The notes under the pieces: model-generated | The model's input: only the letters and a program-made list of their open reading frames with translations | Databases searched by the model: none | Told to the model about the DNA's origin: nothing | Source of the DNA: CAYFWT01 sp964346955 | GTDB lineage: Bacteria > Patescibacteriota > Minisyncoccia > Portnoybacterales > UBA2143 | DNA: 37,715 nt | Direction: 5' to 3' | Assembly (NCBI GenBank): GCA_964346955.1 | Contig: CAYFWT010000022.1 | Span: 1-37,715, forward strand | In this document: positions 31,242 through 37,715 of the stretch, piece by piece | Layout: each line of letters begins with the position of its first letter | Numbering within the stretch: the first letter of the stretch is position 1 | Position numbers and translations under genes: made by a program

Positions 31242-33074
31242 ATGAAGAATATTTATTTTGAGCCAGATGAAGAGATTACTTCGGTTATTGACCGGATAAT
31301 TCAGGCTGAGACTAATCAGGTTAATTTAGTGGTGCCGCCGGCTGCCCAAATCTGGCAAAGTTCAATTAATTTGAAATTACTTAAGCGAGAAGCAGATAAT
31401 TTAGGCAAAGAGATTACTTTAATTATCCCAGACGACTTAGGAAGAGAGATAGCTGAGGAGATAGGTTTTACTGTTAAAAAAGAAGAAGATTTCCCTGCAG
31501 AGTTAGTTCGAGAAGAGAGATTTGGCGAAAAAGAAATAGAAGAGACAGAAGAAATAGAAGGAATAGAGGAAGAGGAAGAAACAGAAGAAGAAAGTTGGGA
31601 TAAAATGGACAGGATAAAGAAAGATAAGAAAGACATCATTGGTCTTTTAGTGGAAGAGCTCAAGCCGGAAGGGAGATTGAGCAGTAGAAAACTTTTCCGC
31701 TTACCGGGTTCGCGGCCTAAAGAACCAAAAAAGAGGATGGCCGACATTATCAGTCCAACTGGCGAGATAGAGCCTAGATTCTTCCGTCGCCCGCCTTCAA
31801 AGAGACCGACCGTCAGGAGAGAGCCAAGGGTAGAACCAATTCCGGAACCAGCTCCGGAGTTAATTGAGGAGGAGCCGATGCCGAGAGAGAGATTTCCCCG
31901 AAAGCCGAGAAGGTCCCTCGTATCAAAATGGCCTAGGTTTTTGATTATTTTTATTGGCTTGGCTTTCCTGGTGACAGCTTTAGTAGGTTATCTGGCCCTG
32001 CCCACCACGGAAATAATTATTTCTCCCAAAATAGAGAGGATAAGCTTTGATTTATTGGTGGTTGGCTCTACTGGTATTTCTCAAGTTGACGAAACTTTAA
32101 ATAAAATTCCACTTCAAGAAGTTAAAGTAGAAAAGACAAAAAGCAAAGAATTTTTAGCCAGCGGAGAGAAAGAAGTCAGTGAGAAAGCTCGAGGCATTAT
32201 TACTATTTATAACGAGTATAGTTCTAGTCCACAGACCTTAGTGGCGACCACTCGCTTTGAGTCATCCGAGGGCAAGGTTTTTAGAATAACAAAAAATATT
32301 ATTATCCCAGGGGCTAAAATAGAAGAAGGTAGGATTATCCCCAGTAGTATTGATACTGAGATAGTCGCTGACCAGCCTGGCCAGGATTACAACATCGGCC
32401 CGACAAATTTTACTATCCCCGGCTTTAAAGGAACCCCTAAGTATGTTGGCTTTTATGGTAAATCTCAGGAATCGATGGCTGGTGGCTTTATTGGAAAGAT
32501 AAAGGTAGTTTTGGCTGATGACTTAAAAATGGCAAAAGAAGGTTTACTTGATGAGCTGAAAGATGAAGTTAAGCGAACCCTCAATGAGCAAATTCCTACA
32601 GATTTAAGATTAATTGAGGGAGGATTAAAAGAAGAGATAGTCGAGGTATCGACTAATGCTGAAGAAGGGGATGAGATAGATAGATTTAGGATAGAGATGG
32701 AAGCAATAGCCCGAGCCCTCCTTTTCAAAGAAGAAGACCTAAGGCATTTAGTTGATTTAAATTTAATCTCTATGATTTCGGAGAATAAGTCTTCTCTTCC
32801 TGAAAGTCAACAAATTAGCTGGACTGAACCAATCATAGATTGGACAAAAGGAGAAGTTTCTTTTGAGTTAGCCGTAACTGAAGATGTTGTTTGGCAGATA
32901 GATATGCCAGCTCTTAAAAAAGAGTTAGCTGGTCAGTCTGAAGTAGAAGTAAGAAGATATTTAGCTAATCAACAAGAGATTGAGAGAGCTAAAGTAACTT
33001 TTTGGCCATTTTGGGTTAAACGAATGCCCCTTCAAGAGAAGAAGATTAAGATAACCATCGAAGCTATTGACTAA
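31242..33074 (+). CDS. Bitopic membrane protein with extracellular baseplate-J-like region
   Basis: 610 residues. The N-terminus (about 1-75) looks like a small alpha/beta domain (NQVNLVVPPAAQIWQSS, LIIPDDLG). It is followed by a disordered, charged stretch with acidic (EEIEGIEEEEETEEE) and Arg/Pro-rich parts. One membrane segment lies at about 232-252 (FLIIFIGLAFLVTALVGYLAL). The outside part contains ARGIITIYNEYSSSPQTLVA and RFESSEGKVFRI, the type of sequence labelled baseplate J/gp47-like in related genomes. With the FtsA-like protein it may form a cytoskeleton-linked envelope complex. The exact function is unknown. Confidence 0.65.
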   Translation: MKNIYFEPDEEITSVIDRIIQAETNQVNLVVPPAAQIWQSSINLKLLKREADNLGKEITLIIPDDLGREIAEEIGFTVKKEEDFPAELVREERFGEKEIEETEEIEGIEEEEETEEESWDKMDRIKKDKKDIIGLLVEELKPEGRLSSRKLFRLPGSRPKEPKKRMADIISPTGEIEPRFFRRPPSKRPTVRREPRVEPIPEPAPELIEEEPMPRERFPRKPRRSLVSKWPRFLIIFIGLAFLVTALVGYLALPTTEIIISPKIERISFDLLVVGSTGISQVDETLNKIPLQEVKVEKTKSKEFLASGEKEVSEKARGIITIYNEYSSSPQTLVATTRFESSEGKVFRITKNIIIPGAKIEEGRIIPSSIDTEIVADQPGQDYNIGPTNFTIPGFKGTPKYVGFYGKSQESMAGGFIGKIKVVLADDLKMAKEGLLDELKDEVKRTLNEQIPTDLRLIEGGLKEEIVEVSTNAEEGDEIDRFRIEMEAIARALLFKEEDLRHLVDLNLISMISENKSSLPESQQISWTEPIIDWTKGEVSFELAVTEDVVWQIDMPALKKELAGQSEVEVRRYLANQQEIERAKVTFWPFWVKRMPLQEKKIKITIEAID

Positions 33075-33090
33075 TTTTTATTTTACTTTT

Positions 33091-33111
33091 AAGATATATT
33101 TATCTTAGAAT
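33091..33111 (+). promoter_or_regulatory. Possible promoter and palindrome before infA
   Basis: TAGAAT (33106-33111) could be a -10 with a start about eight bases before the GTG of infA; the -35 is weak. It overlaps the palindrome AAGATA-TATT-TATCTT (33091-33106), which may be an operator or a small hairpin. Confidence 0.35.
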
Positions 33112-33125
33112 TTAAGATTATCAAG

Positions 33126-33347
33126 GTGCCTCAATCTAAAGAAACAATTAGCCAAGAAGGGGTAGTTATTGAGAGTTTGCCGGGTGCTGCCTTTAGGGTT
33201 AGATTAGATGACGGAAAAGAGATTTTGGCTCATCTTTCAGGCCGAATGCGCCTGAATTTTATTCGGGTACTTGTTGGAGACCGCGTTAAAGTTGAAATGA
33301 CCCCTTATGATCAGACTAAGGGAAGGATTATTTATCGGGAGAAGTGA
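33126..33347 (+). CDS. infA: Translation initiation factor IF-1
   Basis: 73 residues from GTG 33126, normal IF-1 length. The OB-fold signatures EGVVIESLPGAAFRVRLDDG, HLSGRMRLNFIRVLVGDRVKVEM and PYDQTKGRIIYR are all present. IF-1 binds the 30S A site during initiation. It opens the translation operon, followed by rpmJ after 23 bases. Confidence 0.95.
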   Translation: MPQSKETISQEGVVIESLPGAAFRVRLDDGKEILAHLSGRMRLNFIRVLVGDRVKVEMTPYDQTKGRIIYREK

Positions 33348-33370
33348 CTAAAGACTCCCGTAGATTAACT

Positions 33371-33487
33371 ATGAAAGTTAGAGCTTCTGTTAAGAAAATT
33401 TGTTCTCAGTGTAAGATTGTCCGACGGAAAGGTCGGGTTTATGTTGTTTGCAAGAAAAATCCAAAACATAAACAGAGACAAGGCTAA
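33371..33487 (+). CDS. rpmJ: Ribosomal protein L36
   Basis: 38 residues, ATG 33371 to TAA 33485-33487. It reads MKVRASVKKICSQCKIVRRK, then GRVYVVCKKNPKHKQRQG. The zinc ligands C11, C14, C27 and H33 are all present, so this is the zinc-binding form of L36. It sits in the classic infA-rpmJ-rpsM order. Confidence 0.97.
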   Translation: MKVRASVKKICSQCKIVRRKGRVYVVCKKNPKHKQRQG

Positions 33488-33515
33488 CCTATAAAATTGG
33501 AAATTATTTAATCGT

Positions 33516-33905
33516 ATGGCTCGTATAGCAGGAGTTAATATCCCTGACAATAAAAGAATAGAAATTGCTTTAACCTACATTTACGGTATAGGGCGGTCTT
33601 TGAGTAGGCGAATTTTGGCTCAGGCCAAAATAGATCCCAATAGCCGAGCAGCTAAACTGTCTAATCCAGAGGTTAATCGTTTGCGGGAGATTGTGGAAAA
33701 GGAATATAAAGTTGAGGGGGAGTTGCGACGGGGAAAAATGATGAATATCAAACGATTAAAGGATATTAATTGTTATCGAGGCCTGCGTCATATTAAAGGA
33801 CTGCCAGCTAGAGGACAAAGAACCAAGACGAATACCCGAACAATACGAGGAAATGTTCGTCGAACTATGGGCAGCGGTCGAAGAAAGCCAGCTGAGAAAA
33901 CCTAA
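33516..33905 (+). CDS. rpsM: Ribosomal protein S13
   Basis: 129 residues. It starts MARIAGVNIPDNKRIEIALTYI and carries the helix-two-turn-helix YGIGRSLSRRIL and the C-terminal RGLRHIKGLPARGQRTKTNTR tail that touches the P-site tRNA. It contacts the 50S head bridge. Length is slightly above the usual 118-122. No clear Shine-Dalgarno. Confidence 0.97.
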   Translation: MARIAGVNIPDNKRIEIALTYIYGIGRSLSRRILAQAKIDPNSRAAKLSNPEVNRLREIVEKEYKVEGELRRGKMMNIKRLKDINCYRGLRHIKGLPARGQRTKTNTRTIRGNVRRTMGSGRRKPAEKT

Positions 33906-33939
33906 ATATAAAATTGATAATTGAAAATTATTTAGTAAT

Positions 33940-34413
33940 ATGGGTAAAAAAAGAGTTATTAAGAAAAGCCAAGAAGAGATTTTAAAAGAGACTGAAGCAA
34001 GAGAGACAGCCGAACGGAAAGCTGCTCAAGCCCCCCGTTTGAAAGGCAAGAAAAAAAGAGTTGATCGACTAGAACAAGCAAGAATTTTTATTCAGTCTAC
34101 TTATAATAATACTCTTATCACTTTGACTGACATTAATGGGAATGTAGTCGCTTGGGCGAGTGCTGGTTCGGTTGGATTTAAGGGGCCTAAAAAGGCTACC
34201 CCTTTTGCTGCTTCAAGAGTAGTTGATGCCTTAGTTGAAAAAGTTAAAGATTTAGACCTTAGAGAAGTAGCTGTTTTTGTTAAGGGAGTGGGTAGTGGCC
34301 GAGAGGCAGCTATTCGAGCTTTAGCTAATCACGGTTTAGAAATTAGTTCCATTAAAGATGTTACTCCCATTCCTCATAATGGTTGTCGACCGCCTAAGCC
34401 GAGAAGGGTCTAA
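33940..34413 (+). CDS. rpsK: Ribosomal protein S11 with N-terminal extension
   Basis: 157 residues; most S11 proteins have about 129. The S11 core begins near residue 45 (EQARIFIQSTYNNTLITLTD) and ends with the conserved NGCRPPKPRRV. The first 45 residues are a charged Lys/Glu/Ala extension (KKSQEEILKETEARETAERK). S11 binds the 30S platform with S6/S18. The gap before it is A/T-rich with AATTGAAAATT, as at other gene junctions here. Confidence 0.96.
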   Translation: MGKKRVIKKSQEEILKETEARETAERKAAQAPRLKGKKKRVDRLEQARIFIQSTYNNTLITLTDINGNVVAWASAGSVGFKGPKKATPFAASRVVDALVEKVKDLDLREVAVFVKGVGSGREAAIRALANHGLEISSIKDVTPIPHNGCRPPKPRRV

Positions 34414-34433
34414 ATCAATGTTCATTGAATTTT

Positions 34434-35060
34434 ATGAAAGTTGATTCTAAATGCAAAAAATGTAGAAGAGCTGGCCAGAAGCTTTTTCTTAAGGGGGAGC
34501 GTTGTCTTAGCCAAAAATGTGCTATGATTCGGAAACCCTACCTTCCTGGTCTTCATGGTAAATCTAGAAGAAGAGGAAGAGCTTCTGAGTATGGCCAACA
34601 ATTAGCTGAGAAACAGAAAGTACGACGGACCTATGGAATTTCTGAGCGGCAATTTAAGAATTATTTTAAAGAAATTGCTACCCAAAAAGGGAATAAAGAG
34701 GAGCTCTTAGTTAATAAGTTGGAGAGCCGCTTAGATAATGTTGTTTTCCGTTTAGGGTGGGCCAGCTCACGAAGCTTGGCTAGACAATTAGTTAATCATG
34801 GTCATATCTTAGTTAATGGACGAAAAGTAGATATTCCTTCTTATCAAGTTAAACAAGGGGATATGGTTCAAATTAAAGAGAAAAGTAAAAAATTAGCCCC
34901 CTTCCGGGACCTAAAAACAATTCTTAAAAAACATGACACTCCTGCCTGGCTTTCTTTAACTAAAGAGAAGATAGAGGGAAAAGTAGTTGGTCAGCCTAAG
35001 GTAGAAGACATGGGCAAGATTGGCGAATTAAGCATGATTATTGAGTACTATTCAAGGTAA
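34434..35060 (+). CDS. rpsD: Ribosomal protein S4 (zinc-binding form)
   Basis: 208 residues from ATG 34434; an in-frame TTG three codons earlier is less likely. The N-terminal zinc site is C7-x2-C10-x13-C24-x4-C29. The S4 RNA-binding domain is SRLDNVVFRLGWASSRSLAR and QLVNHGHILVNGRKVDIPSY. It nucleates 30S assembly and in some bacteria represses its own operon. Confidence 0.96.
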   Translation: MKVDSKCKKCRRAGQKLFLKGERCLSQKCAMIRKPYLPGLHGKSRRRGRASEYGQQLAEKQKVRRTYGISERQFKNYFKEIATQKGNKEELLVNKLESRLDNVVFRLGWASSRSLARQLVNHGHILVNGRKVDIPSYQVKQGDMVQIKEKSKKLAPFRDLKTILKKHDTPAWLSLTKEKIEGKVVGQPKVEDMGKIGELSMIIEYYSR

Positions 35061-35136
35061 ATTCTCAATTTTCAATTTTTCAATTTTCGAATTATTAATT
35101 AATTCATTGAAAATTGAAAAATTGGTAATTGAAAAT
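35061..35136. repeat. Inverted repeat between rpsD and rpoA
   Basis: Left arm 35061-35091 and right arm 35107-35136 are nearly complementary over 30 bases; CAATTTTTCAATTTTC (35073-35088) is perfectly complementary to 35109-35124. The right arm ends ten bases before the rpoA ATG. Same sequence type as 21976-22061. Confidence 0.75.
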
Positions 35137-35146
35137 TATTTTATTT

Positions 35147-36118
35147 ATGATTACTTTTCCTCTCAAGCCTAAAATTACTGAGACAGAAAAAAATCGGGCT
35201 ATTTTCGAGATTGAAGCTTGCTATCCGGGATATGGCACTACTTTGGGGAGTGCTTTTCGGCGAGTCCTTTTATCTTCTTTATCTGGAGCCGCTATCACAG
35301 GAGTAAAAATTAAGGGCGTTCAACATGAATTCTCTACCATCCCTTTTGTGGTAGAAGATGTTGTCCAAATCATTCTTAATCTCAAACAAGTCAGATTTAA
35401 ACTGCACGTTGATCATCCAGTAAGGGTCTCACTTAAGGCAAAAGGTGAAAGGGAAGTAAAAGCTGGTGATATTAAGGTAACCTCCGAATTAGAGGTAGCC
35501 AATCCCCAAGCTCCTATTGCTATTTTAACTGATAAGAAAGCTAACCTAGAGATGGAAATTGAAGTAGAACCTGGTTTGGGCTATTTACCTATCGAGCAGC
35601 GCAAGAAAGAGAAGCTGGAGATTGGCAAAATTGCTATCGACGCCATTTTTAGCCCGATTCGGAAGGTTAACTACTCCGTAGAGAATATGCGAGTAGGAGA
35701 AAGAACGGATTATGACCGTTTAAGGATCGATATTGAGACCGATGGCACTATTACTCCCAGAGAAGCTTTTTGGAAGACAGCCCAAATTTTAGTTAATCAT
35801 TTTAATATATTTTCTTCTTTAGAAGAAGAGAAGAAGAAAAAGGTAGTTTCTCCGGCGAAAGCTAAAGTTAAGGAGAAAGAGATTAAAGCAAAAGCTAAAA
35901 AAGAAGCAAAAGAAGAAGTCATTAAAACCAAGGTAGAGGATTTGAAAATTTCTTCCCGAACCAATACTGTCTTAACTGAGGCTGGTATAAAGACAGTCGC
36001 TGGTCTGACAAGAAAGAGCGAAGAAGATTTAGAAAAGGTTGAAGGATTGGGTAAAAAAGGTATCCTTGAGATTAAAAGAGCTTTAGGCAAATTAGGTTTG
36101 ACCTTAAGAGGGCACTAA
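35147..36118 (+). CDS. rpoA: DNA-directed RNA polymerase alpha subunit
   Basis: 323 residues from ATG 35147; an upstream in-frame TTG (35129) lies in the inverted-repeat arm. The alpha N-terminal domain has GYGTTLGSAFRRVLLSSLSGAAI and the assembly region GLGYLPIEQRKKE. A Lys/Glu/Ala-rich linker (about 233-265, AKVKEKEIKAKAKKEAKEEV) is longer than usual. The C-terminal domain keeps the UP-element arginine in SSRTNTVLTEAGIKTVAGL and the helix-hairpin-helix VEGLGKKGILEIKRAL. Its stop overlaps rplQ by one base (TAATG). Confidence 0.97.
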   Translation: MITFPLKPKITETEKNRAIFEIEACYPGYGTTLGSAFRRVLLSSLSGAAITGVKIKGVQHEFSTIPFVVEDVVQIILNLKQVRFKLHVDHPVRVSLKAKGEREVKAGDIKVTSELEVANPQAPIAILTDKKANLEMEIEVEPGLGYLPIEQRKKEKLEIGKIAIDAIFSPIRKVNYSVENMRVGERTDYDRLRIDIETDGTITPREAFWKTAQILVNHFNIFSSLEEEKKKKVVSPAKAKVKEKEIKAKAKKEAKEEVIKTKVEDLKISSRTNTVLTEAGIKTVAGLTRKSEEDLEKVEGLGKKGILEIKRALGKLGLTLRGH

Positions 36119-36513
36119 TGAGACATAGAAGAAAAGGTAGAAAACTTAGTCGAAGAGGTGACCAGCGGAAGGCACTTTTAGTAAGTCTAGCCGCTAATTT
36201 AATTTTGAAAGAAAAAATTATTACTACTGAGGCCAAGGCTAAAGAAGTTCAGCCTTTTGTTGAAAAATTGATTACCAAAAGTAGAGGAGGCAATTTGTCT
36301 TCTATTAGATATTTAGCAGGATATTTGCCAGAGAAGGCTCGCAAGAAGATAACCGAAGAGATTGGGCCTCGTTATCGAAAGCGAGCCGGCGGCTATACTA
36401 GAATCATTAAATTAGGTCCTCGCAAAACCGATGGAGCCAAAATGGCCGTGATTGAGCTAGTGAAATCACAAATCCCAAATTACAAATCCCAAACAAATCA
36501 CAAATCACAATGA
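36118..36513 (+). CDS. rplQ: Ribosomal protein L17 with repeat-encoded tail
   Basis: 131 residues. The L17 core runs from MRHRRKGRKLSRRGDQRKAL to MAVIELV at about 115 and is complete. The last 16 residues (KSQIPNYKSQTNHKSQ) are encoded by the left arm of the palindromic repeat 36464-36586, so they are not part of the family. L17 sits near the peptide exit tunnel. It overlaps rpoA by one base. Confidence 0.95.
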   Translation: MRHRRKGRKLSRRGDQRKALLVSLAANLILKEKIITTEAKAKEVQPFVEKLITKSRGGNLSSIRYLAGYLPEKARKKITEEIGPRYRKRAGGYTRIIKLGPRKTDGAKMAVIELVKSQIPNYKSQTNHKSQ

Positions 36514-36586
36514 CCAAAATCACAAACAGTTTGTAATTTGAAAAATTGTAATTTGTTTGGAATTTGGTGCTTGTGATTTGGAATTT
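36464..36586. repeat. Long imperfect palindrome spanning the rplQ end and the rplM start
   Basis: Motifs CAAATCCCAAATTACAA and CCCAAACAAATCACAA on the left (36469-36503) face TTGTAATTTGTTTGGAATTT and CTTGTGATTTGGAATTT on the right (36546-36586). ACAAAC/GTTTGT forms the centre near 36522-36534. It reaches the base before the rplM ATG. It differs in sequence from the CAATTTTC family, though the design is similar. Confidence 0.7.
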
Positions 36587-36943
36587 ATGAAAAGGCATAC
36601 CATTGACGCTACCAATAAAATACTAGGCCGCTTAGCAGTAGAAATCGCTAATTTACTTCGAGGTAAAAATAAACCAGGTTTTGTCCCTTATTTAGATGGA
36701 GGAGATGAGGTAGTAGTGATTAACACTGATAAGATTAAAGTAACTGGCCGAAAAATGAAACAAAAAACTTATTACCGACACTCAGGTTATCCTGGTGGAA
36801 TTAAAGCGACTAAGTTGGAAGAAGCTCTAAAGAAAGATTCAAGAGAAGTGATTAGGAGAGCAGTTTATGGTATGCTCCCCAAAAATAAATTGCGAGATAG
36901 GATGATTGGAAAGTTGAAGTTGTATAAGGGAGAAGAGAAATAA
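36587..36943 (+). CDS. rplM: Ribosomal protein L13, short form
   Basis: 118 residues from ATG 36587 (MKRHTIDATNKILGRLAVEI); the frame extends upstream to a TTG at 36557, but that part is repeat. Most L13 proteins have about 142 residues; about 15 N-terminal and some C-terminal residues are missing here. The core TIDATNKILGRLA, TDKIKVTGRK, YYRHSGYPGG and AVYGMLPKNKLRDRM is intact. It is followed by rpsI, the usual pairing. Confidence 0.95.
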   Translation: MKRHTIDATNKILGRLAVEIANLLRGKNKPGFVPYLDGGDEVVVINTDKIKVTGRKMKQKTYYRHSGYPGGIKATKLEEALKKDSREVIRRAVYGMLPKNKLRDRMIGKLKLYKGEEK

Positions 36944-36997
36944 TTTTCAATTCCTTAATGTTTAAAAATTAAAAATTTGAAATTAAAAATTCTATCC

Positions 36998-37573
36998 GTG
37001 GTTACTAAAAAAAAGAAACCTACAACTAAAAAGAAAACTAAACCAAAGGCCAAGAAAGTTCAGCGAAAAGTCAAGAAGCCTCAAGTAAAGAAACCTCAGA
37101 AGAAAGTAAAAAAGCCGCCGGTAAAAAAGCCGCCGGTAAAAAAGCCGCAGAAGAAAATAAAAAAGCCCAAGCGGTATTATGAGGCAGTTGGTCGTCGCAA
37201 GAGGTCAATAGCGCGAGTCCGCCTTTTTACTTGTCAACCCTTTGAAGATGATAAGGGAAAGATTTTAGTTAATGAAAAACCTTACACTGATTTTTTCTCC
37301 ACTCTGGAATTACAACAAGTGGTGGCCAGCCCTCTTTTGAAAATGAAGTCTTTGAATAGATTTGAAGCGACGATTAAGGTTAAAGGAGGTGGCATTCGAG
37401 GCCAAGCTGAGGCGATTCGTCATGGTTTAGCTCGGGCTTTAGTTAAATTCAATCCGGATTTTTCTAAAAAATTAAAAAGAGCCGGTTATCTTCGCCGCGA
37501 CCCCCGAAAAAAAGAACGCAAAAAATACGGCCTCAAAAAAGCCCGCCGCGCCCCCCAATGGAAGAAACGGTAA
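36998..37573 (+). CDS. rpsI: Ribosomal protein S9 with Lys/Pro-repeat N-terminal extension
   Basis: 191 residues from GTG 36998; a TTG at 36977 is also in frame. The S9 core starts near residue 62 (YYEAVGRRKRSIARVRLF), contains VKGGGIRGQAEAIRHGLARAL, and ends KKARRAPQWKKR, whose last Arg reaches the P-site tRNA. The first 60 residues are nearly all Lys, Pro, Val, Gln and Thr in repeated VKKPP/QKKVKKP units. The DNA has a 15-base tandem repeat at 37106-37150. S9 proteins are normally about 130 residues. Confidence 0.93.
   Translation: MVTKKKKPTTKKKTKPKAKKVQRKVKKPQVKKPQKKVKKPPVKKPPVKKPQKKIKKPKRYYEAVGRRKRSIARVRLFTCQPFEDDKGKILVNEKPYTDFFSTLELQQVVASPLLKMKSLNRFEATIKVKGGGIRGQAEAIRHGLARALVKFNPDFSKKLKRAGYLRRDPRKKERKKYGLKKARRAPQWKKR
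37106..37150 (+). repeat. 15-base tandem repeat in rpsI
   Basis: GTAAAAAAGCCGCCG occurs twice exactly (37106-37120, 37121-37135) and a third time with one change (37136-37150). It encodes VKKPP units. Confidence 0.9.
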
Positions 37574-37616
37574 ATAGGCCCCCCAGTGGCAGAAGAGGTA
37601 GCAGTGGTTTAATAAC

Positions 37617-37646
37617 AAAAATCTCGACCGGTTGGTCGAGATTTTT
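37617..37646 (+). terminator. Terminator of the ribosomal protein operon
   Basis: A perfect 13-bp stem, 37617-37629 with 37634-37646 (core ATCTCGACC/GGTCGAGAT), loop GGTT, with a T-run on the 3' side. Confidence 0.9.
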
Positions 37647-37658
37647 AGCGTTTTCCCA

Positions 37659-37687
37659 TTGACAATTATTAATCACCGTGATATAAT
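37659..37687 (+). promoter_or_regulatory. Near-perfect sigma-70 promoter for a gene beyond the window
   Basis: TTGACA (37659-37664), a 17-base spacer, TATAAT (37682-37687), with TG at 37679-37680 as an extended -10. No start codon is seen before the window ends; the strength would suit a stable RNA or an abundant protein. Confidence 0.8.
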
Positions 37688-37715
37688 TTAGGTGTTCTTT
37701 GCAATTTGAAATAAA

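Noticed and set aside
31316..31747. 143-codon minus-strand frame rich in Ser/Leu
   Set aside because: Shadow of the Glu/Arg-rich stretch of the bitopic protein gene; no start signal or family match.
37106..37150. CRISPR-like array
   Set aside because: Head-to-tail 15-base units without spacers inside rpsI.
1..37715. tRNA genes, rRNA genes, integrases or transposase genes
   Set aside because: No T-loop/acceptor pairs or recombinase-like proteins were seen on either strand; a tRNAscan and profile search would be decisive.

Overview
The window looks like a chromosomal segment of a Candidate Phyla Radiation (Patescibacteria) bacterium, most likely of the Parcubacteria group. This is inferred from the A+T-rich sequence, very tight gene packing, an alanyl-tRNA synthetase that stops after its editing domain, a short ribosomal protein L13, a sigma-region-4/HARE-type regulator, the pairing of a membrane protein with a TraG/HerA-like ATPase, an FtsA-like protein next to a bitopic 'baseplate J-like' protein, and many starts without a Shine-Dalgarno site. 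No tRNA, rRNA, CRISPR array, integrase or intact insertion sequence was found.

Region 1 (1-8367, minus strand) is one surface-glycan operon with mostly 1-4 base overlaps. In order of transcription it encodes a polyprenyl-phosphate sugar phosphotransferase, an NAD-dependent epimerase/dehydratase, a PLP sugar aminotransferase, a membrane GT2 glycosyltransferase, a B12-binding radical SAM enzyme, a stand-alone GlmU-type acetyltransferase, a GNAT acetyltransferase, a methyltransferase and a flippase-like membrane protein cut by the window edge. Region 2 (8426-14401, plus strand) diverges from it across a 58-base promoter gap. It holds an O-antigen-ligase/TPR protein, a second epimerase, a truncated nucleotide-sugar dehydrogenase and a secreted metallopeptidase-like protein. 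Together these regions would build, assemble and ligate an amino-sugar-containing glycan.

Region 3 (14402-22953) is mixed housekeeping: murB behind a large three-armed palindromic element, a ribosome hibernation factor, an unlisted 27-residue Lys/Arg-rich micropeptide with a structured transcript, speD with a long leader, secA (hit several times by palindromic repeats), a small cysteine-rich protein on the minus strand, a DUF4258-like protein, then secD and secF.

Region 4 (23031-29433) starts with a promoter and a three-way-junction leader in front of a sigma-region-4/HARE regulator. It continues with a membrane protein, a TraG/HerA-like ATPase, a small holin-like membrane protein and a short alaS carrying a repeat-derived insertion. 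Region 5 (29451-33074) has a small membrane coiled-coil protein diverging from an FtsA-like/bitopic membrane protein pair. Region 6 (33126-37573) is the translation operon infA-rpmJ-rpsM-rpsK-rpsD-rpoA-rplQ-rplM-rpsI, ending in a strong terminator. A near-perfect promoter for a gene outside the window follows.

Two themes recur. First, several promoters place the -10 box 4-10 bases before the start codon, which predicts leaderless mRNAs. Second, short palindromic repeats of at least three families sit not only between genes but inside them, supplying start regions, signal-peptide residues, linkers and C-terminal tails.
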